From IMG/VR virus record IMGVR_UViG_3300020156_000007, positions 1 through 50,547 of that record: a stretch of 50,547 nt of DNA; one strand, written 5' to 3'. This DNA is from a virus. Positions 13,374-20,514 of this stretch are shown piece by piece (position 1 is the stretch's first letter; each line of letters opens with the position of its first letter). Under the pieces are notes generated by a model. It was given only the letters and a program-made list of their open reading frames with translations, had not been told where the DNA came from and ran no database searches. Both the position numbers and the translations under genes were made by a program.

Positions 13374-14062
13374 CAGAAGGACACGTAGGCGCGGAGAACC
13401 TTGGCCACGATCTCGACCGTGTCGCCGTTCTCCAGGTTCATGTCCTCGCCGACGTCGAGCGGCTGGGACCACTTGTCGTTGTAGGATCGCGGCCAGAGCT
13501 GAATGCCCTCGGGCGCCAGAACGACCTGTTTCACCGTGCGCTCGCGGAAGGCTCCCTGGGCGCGGGTGCGGACGACGACAACGACGTCTTCGTGGGCGGG
13601 CTCGTAACCCATGGCTATGGCGTCGACGACGTGGATCAGGGCGCCGTCGGGGATGAAGCGATTGTAGGAGTCGCCGCGCACGCGCTCCAGCCACTGCGGC
13701 CAGCGCTCGTAGCCTTCGACCAGCTGGGCCCGGTGCACGCCGAGCGGCTCGTCCACGGCCTCGTCCGTCGCCAGCCAGGCGCCGGCGGCCACCTCATAGC
13801 GGATGGGCAACATGGTCTCGGGCTGTAGGGGCAGGGGAGGGCCTTCGCCCGGCTCGTCGGTGACGCCCAGCAGGTAGTCGACGCTGCAGGCCAGCACGCT
13901 CGCCAGCTTGGCCAGGTTCTCGGCGCGGGGCGAGGTCTCCGGGCGACGGCGCAGGGTCCGGATGAAGTCCCGGCCCAGGCCAGCCTCGCGCGACGCGCCC
14001 TCGGGCGACTTACCGAGGGCCTCGAGCCGCTCGTCTATCCGGTTCAGCAGGGTCGTGGACAT
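13373..14062 (-). CDS. CI-type repressor, S24 peptidase family
   Basis: A 229-residue repressor from the ATG at 14062. Residues about 1-70 are a helix-turn-helix domain ending CSVDYLLG, typical of XRE-type phage repressors. The C-terminal domain is LexA/CI-like: an Ala-Gly cleavage region (VAAGAW, about residue 92), a nucleophile Ser in GDSYNRF and a candidate catalytic Lys in RTVKQV. RecA-stimulated self-cleavage and induction by DNA damage are expected from the family. It is divergent from the Cro-like gene, with three operator-like sites between them, and translationally coupled to the nuclease gene. Confidence 0.93.
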   Translation of the reverse strand: MSTTLLNRIDERLEALGKSPEGASREAGLGRDFIRTLRRRPETSPRAENLAKLASVLACSVDYLLGVTDEPGEGPPLPLQPETMLPIRYEVAAGAWLATDEAVDEPLGVHRAQLVEGYERWPQWLERVRGDSYNRFIPDGALIHVVDAIAMGYEPAHEDVVVVVRTRAQGAFRERTVKQVVLAPEGIQLWPRSYNDKWSQPLDVGEDMNLENGDTVEIVAKVLRAYVSF

Positions 14063-14075
14063 GGCCGCGACACTG

Positions 14076-14091
14076 CCGCGCAACTGCCCGC
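14076..14091. promoter_or_regulatory. Repressor operator OR3-like (weak)
   Basis: CCGCGCAACTGCCCGC, matching the consensus operator at 14 of 16 positions. It is the site closest to the repressor ATG, so it may mediate autoregulation. Confidence 0.7.
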
Positions 14092-14099
14092 ACATGAAC

Positions 14100-14115
14100 G
14101 CGGGTTCTTGCCCTT
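14100..14115. promoter_or_regulatory. Repressor operator OR2-like
   Basis: GCGGGTTCTTGCCCTT; its complement matches the 12176-12191 operator at 14 of 16 positions. It overlaps the -35 of the rightward promoter. Confidence 0.7.
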
Positions 14116-14144
14116 GACCATGCGGGCAACTGCCCGCATACAAT
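14114..14144 (+). promoter_or_regulatory. Rightward early promoter (pR-like), probably leaderless
   Basis: TTGACC (14114-14119) and TACAAT (14139-14144) with a 19-base spacer, longer than ideal, containing the perfect operator. The ATG of the Cro-like gene is 6 bases after the -10, so the transcript would begin at or near the start codon. Leaderless mRNAs are common in alphaproteobacteria. Confidence 0.55.
14122..14137. promoter_or_regulatory. Repressor operator OR1-like
   Basis: GCGGGCAACTGCCCGC, identical to 12148-12163, placed between -35 and -10 of the rightward promoter. The two identical sites 2 kb apart mirror lambda OL and OR. Confidence 0.88.
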
Positions 14145-14150
14145 CCGACC

Positions 14151-14411
14151 ATGTCCATCTCGCAATTCCTCGCACGCTGCGACGCCTATCGGGCCCGCCG
14201 CAACGTCAGTGACGCGCGGCTGAGCACCCTCCTGTTCAACGACGGCAAGAAGATCGGCCTGCTGCGGGCAGGCGGAGACATCGGCGTCCTGACCCTCGCA
14301 CGGGTCGAGCAGGTGTTGGCCGGGCTCGAATCGGAACTGCCGGACGGACCATCGGAAACCCCCTGTGATGACGCCGTCGAACCTGCCCTCGCGCAGGCGC
14401 CGGCGCAGTAG
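14151..14411 (+). CDS. Cro-like small regulator
   Basis: An 86-residue protein divergent from the repressor. The N-terminal region (FLARCDAYRARRNVSDARLSTLL) looks like a helix-turn-helix in which VSDARLSTLLF is the recognition part, followed by GGDIGVLTLARVEQVLAGLE. By my recollection, similar small proteins sit at the Cro position in several alphaproteobacterial prophages. Position, size and operator overlap support a Cro-type early regulator. The tail (from about residue 62) is Pro/Ala-rich and probably disordered. Confidence 0.8.
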   Translation: MSISQFLARCDAYRARRNVSDARLSTLLFNDGKKIGLLRAGGDIGVLTLARVEQVLAGLESELPDGPSETPCDDAVEPALAQAPAQ

Positions 14412-14432
14412 GAAAGCGAGGCGTTCGTTCCT

Positions 14433-14864
14433 ATGAACCGGCTCCAGCACAAGTTTCACGCCCGGCGCCTGATCGGAGAATGCGGCGGGCTGGCCGCGGC
14501 GGCGGCGGCCCTGGTCAACCGCAAGGGCTGCGCCCAGCGGCTCGGCGAATACCAGAACCCCAACCACGACGCGGTCATGCCGGCGGACGTGATCTGGGAC
14601 CTGGAGCAGTTCTGCGGCAAGCGGATCTACAGCCGGGCCCTGTTCCAGTCCGGCCCCGACGAAGGCACGGCCGAGGAGTGCGCCCTGAACGGGGCGCTGG
14701 AGGCGACCGAGGCGGTCGTCGACCTGCAGCAACGCCTGCGCCTGGCGACGAAGGACGGCCAGCTCTCGATGGCCGAGGGCGACGCGGCCCTGCACCAGAT
14801 CGAACAGGCGCGCGAGCAGCTGGACGAGGTCGCCCGCACGATCCGCCTGGGTCGCGGCCAATGA
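14433..14864 (+). CDS. CII-like / phage regulatory protein
   Basis: A 143-residue protein. Its N-terminal segment (HFARRL-type basic start, GECGGLAAAAAAL, then MPADVIWDLEQFCGKRIYSRAL) matches the layout of phage regulatory proteins of the CII/CP76 type that follow cro in many proteobacterial prophages. The C-terminal half is a long helix (LQQRLRLATKDGQLSMAEGD...), probably for oligomerisation. It starts 21 bases after the Cro-like stop and overlaps the next ORF. It is likely a transcriptional activator or lysogeny regulator, inferred from position and pattern. Confidence 0.65.
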   Translation: MNRLQHKFHARRLIGECGGLAAAAAALVNRKGCAQRLGEYQNPNHDAVMPADVIWDLEQFCGKRIYSRALFQSGPDEGTAEECALNGALEATEAVVDLQQRLRLATKDGQLSMAEGDAALHQIEQAREQLDEVARTIRLGRGQ

Positions 14865-15037
14865 CCGCCCGCGACCTTCCTGACCTGCGCGACGCCTGGT
14901 CGATCCTCGGTCAGGTCACCGGCTGGCCCGAGCGGCCGGGGCGGCTGACGCCGGGCGCCTCGCGACAGCCGCAGCGGTTTCCGCAGGGCGCACCGGCCTG
15001 GCTGGCGCCGGGCGTCGTGCGCGGGAGGGCGGAGTGA
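14861..15037 (+). CDS. Small hypothetical ORF (58 residues)
   Basis: The ATG overlaps the preceding stop (ATGA) and its TGA overlaps the following ATG (TGATG). It starts TARDLPDLRDAWSILGQV and then becomes Pro/Arg/Gly-rich. No domain recognised. The double overlap within a rightward operon is the evidence for it. Confidence 0.55.
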   Translation: MTARDLPDLRDAWSILGQVTGWPERPGRLTPGASRQPQRFPQGAPAWLAPGVVRGRAE

Positions 15038-15306
15038 TGGCGGCTCCCCTGACCCTCGAGGCCATGCGCTACCTCGCCCAGGTCCGCGTCACGCCCAACA
15101 GCCTGGGCGTCTTCCCCGACCTTCACGCGCTGGCGGAACGGTTCGCCGTGACCGGCGGGGAGATGAACCTGGTGCTGGACGCCCTGCAGAGGCGCACGCC
15201 GGAAGAGGCATATGCCTCGCTGTGCGAGCGGTTGGGGCTGCCGGCCGAGCCCAGGCCCGCAGGCCTGGGCGGGTTCCTGCGCTCGAAGTTCGGGGGCGCC
15301 TCGTGA
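15037..15306 (+). CDS. Hypothetical 89-residue protein
   Basis: Begins at the ATG overlapping the preceding stop; GGAG lies just upstream. A GTG three bases earlier is also possible. Mainly helical: LEAMRYLAQVRV, LHALAERFAVTGGEMNLVLDAL and EEAYASLCERLGL. This could be a small helix-turn-helix protein, as the middle helices have that spacing, but I cannot assign it. It ends in a GTGA overlap with the next gene. Confidence 0.6.
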   Translation: MAAPLTLEAMRYLAQVRVTPNSLGVFPDLHALAERFAVTGGEMNLVLDALQRRTPEEAYASLCERLGLPAEPRPAGLGGFLRSKFGGAS

Positions 15307-15698
15307 AGCGGGCCCCGAAGTTCCGCCGGTCGCTGCTGGTCGGCGAGGCCCTGGCCGACGACCTGGTCCGATTCGATCGGCTGGGCCGGGCGGCGGCCGC
15401 TGTGCTGGCCGATCCCGAGGCCGGGATGGCCGAGCTGGAGGCCGCGGCGACGTCCGCCGCGCGCTCGACCCTGCCCCGGGCACAGCGCTGGCGGGGCAGC
15501 CCGCTGTACCTGCTGGTGCGCACCGCCCAGGCCGTTCCGAACCTGCCCGACCAACTGCGGGCCGAAGGGCTGGCGCGGCTGAAGCGTCATCTCGATGCCG
15601 TCGAGGGCGTCTCCGTCACCGGGGCCGACGCCTCGGAGCGGGCGGCGCCGGCCGAGATCCTGCCGGAGCGCGAGCCGCGCCGGGACGTGTTCGGATGA
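15303..15698 (+). CDS. Hypothetical 131-residue protein
   Basis: The GTG start overlaps the preceding stop (GTGA). Largely helical and Ala/Arg/Leu-rich, with a basic start (KRAPKFRRSLLVGEALADDL) and a later helix (DQLRAEGLARLKRHLDAVE). No catalytic motif visible. It lies among early genes upstream of the methyltransferase. The coding frame is chosen over others by the 4-base overlaps on both sides. Confidence 0.6.
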   Translation: MKRAPKFRRSLLVGEALADDLVRFDRLGRAAAAVLADPEAGMAELEAAATSAARSTLPRAQRWRGSPLYLLVRTAQAVPNLPDQLRAEGLARLKRHLDAVEGVSVTGADASERAAPAEILPEREPRRDVFG

Positions 15699-15916
15699 GC
15701 CCGCGCTTCAACCGCAACGCCTCCTGCCTCGGCATGGGGTACGGGGTGGGCGTCCGCCGCGGGCCGATGAGCGCCTGGGAGATCGACTTCGCCCTGCAGA
15801 AGCGCCGTCTGCGCGCCGGCTGGGCCGACATCGCCGGCATGTTGGGCCGCTCCGAGCCGGACGTGCGGCTCGCCTGCGAAGAGGCGCTCGCCGCCGTGGA
15901 GGCCGCCCGTGGCTGA
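15695..15916 (+). CDS. Small helix-turn-helix-like protein
   Basis: A 73-residue protein whose ATG overlaps the preceding stop (ATGA). After about 25 residues it has WEIDFALQKRRLRAGWADIA followed by GMLGRSEPDVRLACEEAL. This spacing is typical of a helix-turn-helix in which WADIAGMLGRSEPDVR is the DNA-reading part. It probably binds DNA. It overlaps the methyltransferase start by 8 bases. Confidence 0.65.
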   Translation: MSPRFNRNASCLGMGYGVGVRRGPMSAWEIDFALQKRRLRAGWADIAGMLGRSEPDVRLACEEALAAVEAARG

Positions 15917-17675
15917 TGGCTCCTTCGCACGAGCGCCGCTCGCATCTGATTCCATCGCCCTGCAGGGCCGCCGCAAGCGGCGCGTGGTCGGCTTCGCCGG
16001 CGGGGGCGGATCGTCCATCGCCATTCACCATGTGCTGGGGGCCGTGGATGCGGCGCTTAACCACTGGCCCACGGCGCTGGCGGTGCACGAGCGCAACTTT
16101 CCGGAGGCCGCGCACTACTGCGCCGACATCTTCGACACCGACTGCCGCGACGTGTGCCCGGGTGAGGAGATCGAGCTGCTGTGGCTGTCGCCGGACTGCC
16201 GCCACTTCTCCAAGGCCAAGGGCGGGGCACCGGTGAGCGAGCGGGTGCGCGGCCTGGCCTGGGTGGCCATCCCCTGGGCCAAGCTGCGCAAGCCCGACGT
16301 GATCATGCTGGAGAACGTCGAGGAGTTCCTGACCTGGGGGCCGGTGAAGCCGGACGGCAAGGGCGGGCTGGTCCCCGACCCGGCGCGCAAGGGGCAGACG
16401 TTCGCCAAGTGGGTGCGGCGGCTGGAGGCCTGCGGTTACGCCGTGGAATGGCGCATCCTGAACGCCGCCGACTACGGCGCGCCGACCAGCCGCAAGCGCC
16501 TGTTCCTGATCGCCCGGCGCGACGGCCGGCCCATCGTGTGGCCGGCGCCGACCCACGCGCCGCGCCAGACCGCCGCGGCCCGGGGCCTGAAGCCGTATCG
16601 GGCGGCGGCGGACATCATCGACTGGTCGCGGCCCTGCCCGTCGATCTTCCTGTCGCCGGAGGAGGCCCGGGTCCTGCGGGTGAAGCGCCCGCTGGAGGAA
16701 GCGACCCTGGCGCGCATCGCCAAGGGGCTGCTGCGCTACACCATCGGCAACGCCGACCCGTTCATCGTGCCGGTGACGCACAAGGGCGACAGCCGGACCT
16801 ACGACGTCCGCGACCCGCTGAAGACGGTGACCTGCGCCAAGCGTGGGGAGTTCGCCATGGTGGCGCCGGTGCTGACGTCGTTCTACGGCGAGCGCGACCC
16901 GGCCAACGTGCGGGCGTCGTCCCTCGAAGACCCGCTGCACACGGTGACGGCCTCGCCGCGGTTCCCCCCGGCCTCGGCCTTCCTGACCAAGTTTTCGGAG
17001 AACGGCCGGGGCTACCTGCCGACCGAACCGCTGCACACGGTCATGGCCGGCGCGCCACGCCACAGCCTGGTCGCCGCCTTCATGGAACAGGCGAACACCG
17101 GGATGGTCGGCCACGACGCCCGGTCGCCGGTGTCAACGATCGCCAGCAAGGCCGCCAACCAGCGGCTGGTGACGGCGGCCCTGACGCAGTTCCGGGGGTC
17201 CAACGAAGGCAATGGCGGCGACGTCGGCGAGCCCCTGGGCGCGGTGTGCGCCCAGGGCGGGCACCACGGCCTGCTGGAAACCATCCTCGAGGCCGACCAG
17301 GACATGGCCGTGCCCTTCGGCCGCGAGCGCGAGCTGCGCGCCTTCCTGGTGAAGTACTACGGCACGGCGACGGCGCAGGATCTGGCCGATCCGCTGCACA
17401 GCGTGACCAGCCGCGCCCGCTTTGGCCTGGTGGTGGTGGCGGGCGTGGCCTGGCGCATCGTCGACATCGGCATGCGGATGCTGGACCCGGAGACGGAGCT
17501 GGCGGCGGCCATGGGCGTGCCCAAGGGCTACGTCCTGGGCTTCGACGTCGCCGGCAACCGCGTGACCAAGACCGACATCAACAAGATGGTCGGCAACATG
17601 GTCTGCCCCGACCCCGCGGCCGCCCTGATCGCCGCGAACTTCGACGCGGCCCAGCCCGAGCGGGTGGCGGCATGA
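15909..17675 (+). CDS. DNA (cytosine-5) methyltransferase
   Basis: A 588-residue protein from a GTG at 15909. Motif I is FAGGGGSS (about 29-36), motif IV SPDCRHFS with the catalytic Cys, motif VI LENVEEF (about 134), motif VIII near SRKRLFLIARR and motif X KMVGNMV near the end. Motif IV has PDC rather than the usual PCQ, a variant I associate with phage and prophage members. The middle (about 290-480) holds repeated blocks of the form DPLxTVT. It should methylate phage DNA and so protect it from host restriction; the target sequence is not readable. No cognate nuclease is adjacent. A palindrome copy falls in codons 7-12. Confidence 0.92.
   Translation: MADGSFARAPLASDSIALQGRRKRRVVGFAGGGGSSIAIHHVLGAVDAALNHWPTALAVHERNFPEAAHYCADIFDTDCRDVCPGEEIELLWLSPDCRHFSKAKGGAPVSERVRGLAWVAIPWAKLRKPDVIMLENVEEFLTWGPVKPDGKGGLVPDPARKGQTFAKWVRRLEACGYAVEWRILNAADYGAPTSRKRLFLIARRDGRPIVWPAPTHAPRQTAAARGLKPYRAAADIIDWSRPCPSIFLSPEEARVLRVKRPLEEATLARIAKGLLRYTIGNADPFIVPVTHKGDSRTYDVRDPLKTVTCAKRGEFAMVAPVLTSFYGERDPANVRASSLEDPLHTVTASPRFPPASAFLTKFSENGRGYLPTEPLHTVMAGAPRHSLVAAFMEQANTGMVGHDARSPVSTIASKAANQRLVTAALTQFRGSNEGNGGDVGEPLGAVCAQGGHHGLLETILEADQDMAVPFGRERELRAFLVKYYGTATAQDLADPLHSVTSRARFGLVVVAGVAWRIVDIGMRMLDPETELAAAMGVPKGYVLGFDVAGNRVTKTDINKMVGNMVCPDPAAALIAANFDAAQPERVAA
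15929..15943. repeat. Dispersed 15-bp palindrome, copy 6 (centre C)
   Basis: ACGAGCGCCGCTCGC, one mismatch at the first base, close to the start of the methyltransferase gene and in frame (ARAPLA). Confidence 0.85.
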
Positions 17676-18127
17676 GCGCGCTCGCTGACCGGGTCGCGGC
17701 CAATCGCGCAAGGCTTGCCAGCCTGGAGGCGCGTCACGGGCTGACGTTCGAAAACGGCATGTCGAACGTGCGCTGGGACTGCCTGATGCGCGAGATGTAC
17801 GTCGAGGAGGACGCGGCCGACCGAGCCGCCATCCGGCGTGCCCTGGGCCATCTGTGGACCGCCCCCCTTTACGACGGCACCGGTCAGGACTGCGCGATCG
17901 ACGGCGACGTAGCAGAGATGCCGCTGTGGCGGCGCGGGCTGATGCGCCTCGGTTGCAGCCTTGCCATCCTCTTGGGCCGACGGCTCGGGGATAACGGCCT
18001 CGACGCCTTGGGGGTCCTCTACTTCGACCACGCCACGCTCTACGCCGGATGGTCTGCCCAGTTTCTCCGGTTTGATCCGCGCCGTCTCCGCTTCGAAGTC
18101 TATCGCGATGGGGACTGGCACCTGTGA
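17672..18127 (+). CDS. Hypothetical 151-residue protein
   Basis: The ATG overlaps the methyltransferase stop (ATGA). N-terminal helices (LADRVAANRARLASLEARHG), a charged middle, and a hydrophobic segment (LGCSLAILLGRRLG) that is too short and charged to be a firm membrane helix. The C-terminal part is beta-like and aromatic. I do not recognise it. Its place between two methyltransferase-type genes suggests DNA modification or anti-restriction, but that is context only. Confidence 0.6.
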   Translation: MSALADRVAANRARLASLEARHGLTFENGMSNVRWDCLMREMYVEEDAADRAAIRRALGHLWTAPLYDGTGQDCAIDGDVAEMPLWRRGLMRLGCSLAILLGRRLGDNGLDALGVLYFDHATLYAGWSAQFLRFDPRRLRFEVYRDGDWHL

Positions 18128-19029
18128 CCGCCGCCGTCTTCAACCACATCCCCATGTCGCCGACGCGGCTGGCCGTGCTGGGAAAGCTGATCGAGGTCGG
18201 GCCTGGCGGGACCTGTTCGGTGCGCGGCGTCATGGACGGGGCCGTGCTGGCGGTGCTGGTGCAGATGGGCCTGGCCGAGCGGATGGGGTCGGACCGCCTA
18301 GGCGGCCAGCGCTACCGCGCGGCCCTGCCGGCGGCGGCGGATGCGTGGGAGCGGTGTTCGCCGCTGGTCGCGGCCCGGGCCAAGCGCTGGTCGACGCGGA
18401 CCGAACACACCCAGCCGATGCGCGCCCGCTCCGGCCCCCAGGGCAGCGTGGCGTCCACGCCGGAGAAGGACGGCGTCAGCTTCTATCCGACCGCGCCCTG
18501 GGGCGGGCGAGTGGTGGGCGAGATCTTGCGGCGCAAGTTCCCGCGCGCCCGGTCGCTGTGGGAGGCGGCCGCCGGGGCGCACCACATGGCGCACGGCCTG
18601 CGCGACTACTTCCCGACCGTGCACACCTCCGACGCCTTCGACTACGGCCTAGGCGACGTGCTGTACGACTACACGTCGGATGCGCCGCCGCCTTTCGGGC
18701 GGGTGGACCTGATCGCGACCAACCCGCCGTTCCACGACGACTGCATCGAGCAGTTCATCCGCCGGTCGTGGGACCGGTGCGGCATGGGCTTCGCCCTGCT
18801 GCACGGCGAGCGGCCGATGGCCTGGTTGGCGCCCTTCAGCGAGCGGCTGCCGATCCATCGCGGCCGGTACGAGGAAGACGGGTCCACGGCCACGGACTAC
18901 GCCGTGTTCATCTTTGCCCAGGTCCGCCCGTTCCGCGGCGAGGCCCGGATCATCGACATCCCGCCGGGGGCGGAAGCCCGCCTGACGCGGCCGAGCGACG
19001 CGGCGTTCGCCGTGCGGGAGGCGGCGTGA
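18124..19029 (+). CDS. SAM-dependent DNA methyltransferase-like protein
   Basis: A 301-residue protein from a GTG overlapping the previous stop. The N-terminal about 75 residues look like a winged helix (TRLAVLGKLIEVGPGGTCSV...). The C-terminal domain carries an NPPF motif (LIATNPPFHDDC, about 201-212), typical of N6-adenine methyltransferases. The SAM-binding motif I is degenerate (LWEAAAGAHHMAHGL in place of EPxxGxG). It may be a divergent adenine methyltransferase or a catalytically weak relative. It directly precedes the GcrA-like gene with a TGATG overlap. Confidence 0.7.
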   Translation: MTAAVFNHIPMSPTRLAVLGKLIEVGPGGTCSVRGVMDGAVLAVLVQMGLAERMGSDRLGGQRYRAALPAAADAWERCSPLVAARAKRWSTRTEHTQPMRARSGPQGSVASTPEKDGVSFYPTAPWGGRVVGEILRRKFPRARSLWEAAAGAHHMAHGLRDYFPTVHTSDAFDYGLGDVLYDYTSDAPPPFGRVDLIATNPPFHDDCIEQFIRRSWDRCGMGFALLHGERPMAWLAPFSERLPIHRGRYEEDGSTATDYAVFIFAQVRPFRGEARIIDIPPGAEARLTRPSDAAFAVREAA

Positions 19030-19328
19030 TGGCCGCAGCCCCCCGCCCGCCGCGTGAGGTCGTGGCCTTCACCGGCGCGGTCGCCGCATCGCGCCCCGCG
19101 ACCCTGATGGGGCGCGCCGCCGGCGAGTGCTGCTGGCCGGTCGGCGGGGAGGGCGCCGCGACCCTGTTCTGCTGCGCCCCGGCCCGGCGCCGTCGCTACT
19201 GCCCCGAACATCAGCGGCGCGCGGTGAAGGCCGGCGCGCCGCTGAACATCGAGATCCTGGTGAAGTGGATCCGGTCGATCGAAAGCGCCTCTGCGAGCGC
19301 CGCTCGCACGGAGGCCGCCCATGGCTGA
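19029..19328 (+). CDS. GcrA-like zinc-motif protein
   Basis: A 99-residue protein. The central block CCWPVGGEGAATLFCCAPA followed by YCPEHQRRA has the spacing of the C-terminal domain of the cell-cycle regulator GcrA (C..P......FC......YC..H). The GcrA N-terminal helix-turn-helix is not evident. In Caulobacter, GcrA couples transcription to GANTC methylation through sigma-70. A phage version could redirect host transcription or read DNA methylation. The C-terminal tail contains a palindrome copy. Overlaps link it to the methyltransferase-like gene and to the primase. Confidence 0.72.
   Translation: MAAAPRPPREVVAFTGAVAASRPATLMGRAAGECCWPVGGEGAATLFCCAPARRRRYCPEHQRRAVKAGAPLNIEILVKWIRSIESASASAARTEAAHG
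19293..19307. repeat. Dispersed 15-bp palindrome, copy 7 (centre C)
   Basis: Perfect copy in the last 12 codons of the GcrA-like gene, in frame (SASAART). Confidence 0.9.
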
Positions 19329-20514
19329 GCGGTCCATGTTCGACGACGTGCACGAGCGGGTGTCGCTGGAGGATTTCGCCGGCCAGTACACGAAGCTGTC
19401 GGCGGGGAAGAACGAGCGGCGGGGCGTGTGCCCGATCTGCCAGTCGGGCAAGGGGTCGAAGTCGGCGCCGTTCGCGGTCTATCCGGCCGCGGGGCGCTGG
19501 CGGTGTTGGGCGGACTGCGACCGGGGCGGGGACGTCGTCGACCTGTACCGCGAGCTGCACAAGGCGGCCGGGGTGGTGGAGGCGGTCAGGGCCCTGATGG
19601 GCGGCGACTACCGCCCGCCGGCCGAGCCGGTCGTGGCGACGGGCAGGCCTGCGCCGACGGCCGACGACGACCGCAAGGCGAAGCGCGCGGCGGAGATGTG
19701 GGACGGGGCCCGGGCCTTCGAGGGCTCACTGGCCGAACGCTACCTCGTGAAGGCGCGGGGGATCGCGCCTGAGGTCGTGGCGATGGCCGCGCCGCAGCTG
19801 CACTTCCACCCCTCGGCGAAGGCGGAGTGGGTGGATGGGGCGTGGAAGCGGGCGCCGGCCATGCTGCTGCGGGTGCAGACGCCGGCGGGCTTCACCGGCG
19901 GGGTGCACGCGACGTTCCTGCTGAAGGACGGGTCGGGCCGCGACAAGGCGCTGGGGAAGAAGATGCTGGGCCCGCAGATGCTGGACGGCGTCTACGGCGG
20001 GGGCTGGCTGATCGGGCCGGACGGCGAGGGGGACCTGGCCGTGGCCGAGGGGATCGAGACGACGCTGTCGCTGGCGACGATCGAGCGGATGCGGACGGGG
20101 CGGCCCATGCGGGCCGTGGCGGCGCTGAGCCTCGGGCGGCTGCAGGGCGGGGTGCTGCGGGACGCCGACGGCTGCATCGACGTCGACGATCCGCAGCCGG
20201 ATCCGGCGCGGCCGCCCTTCACCTGGCCCGCGCCAGAGGCCTCGCCCTGGGCGCGGGTCGTCATCGGGGTCGATCGCGACATGAGCCCGTGGCGGGTGAA
20301 GGGCCGGGCCCATCGCGCCGGTCGCGCCGGGGTGCGCAGGCCCCTGAACTACCTGCTGGACAGCGAGGCGCGGGCGTCGATGTGCGCGCGCCTGGCCGTC
20401 GCGGCCTGGACGGCGACGGGGGCGCGGGCCAGCGCCGTAGCGCCTTCGCCGGGGGCGGATTTCAACACCGAACTGCAGCGGGTGCTGCGGGCAGAGAGTG
20501 AGCGTGCGGCGTGA
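19321..20514 (+). CDS. Phage primase (zinc finger plus Toprim)
   Basis: A 397-residue protein. Residues about 36-75 form a DnaG-type zinc finger (CPIC ... RCWADCDRGGDVVDL). A spacer with an RNA-polymerase-like core follows, then a Toprim domain with the acidic motif LAVAEGIETTLSL (about 240-252) and IGVDRDMS (about 318-325). It would make primers for phage replication and probably works with the adjacent ATPase. It starts 8 bases inside the GcrA-like gene and ends in a GTGA overlap with the helicase gene. Confidence 0.88.
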   Translation: MAERSMFDDVHERVSLEDFAGQYTKLSAGKNERRGVCPICQSGKGSKSAPFAVYPAAGRWRCWADCDRGGDVVDLYRELHKAAGVVEAVRALMGGDYRPPAEPVVATGRPAPTADDDRKAKRAAEMWDGARAFEGSLAERYLVKARGIAPEVVAMAAPQLHFHPSAKAEWVDGAWKRAPAMLLRVQTPAGFTGGVHATFLLKDGSGRDKALGKKMLGPQMLDGVYGGGWLIGPDGEGDLAVAEGIETTLSLATIERMRTGRPMRAVAALSLGRLQGGVLRDADGCIDVDDPQPDPARPPFTWPAPEASPWARVVIGVDRDMSPWRVKGRAHRAGRAGVRRPLNYLLDSEARASMCARLAVAAWTATGARASAVAPSPGADFNTELQRVLRAESERAA

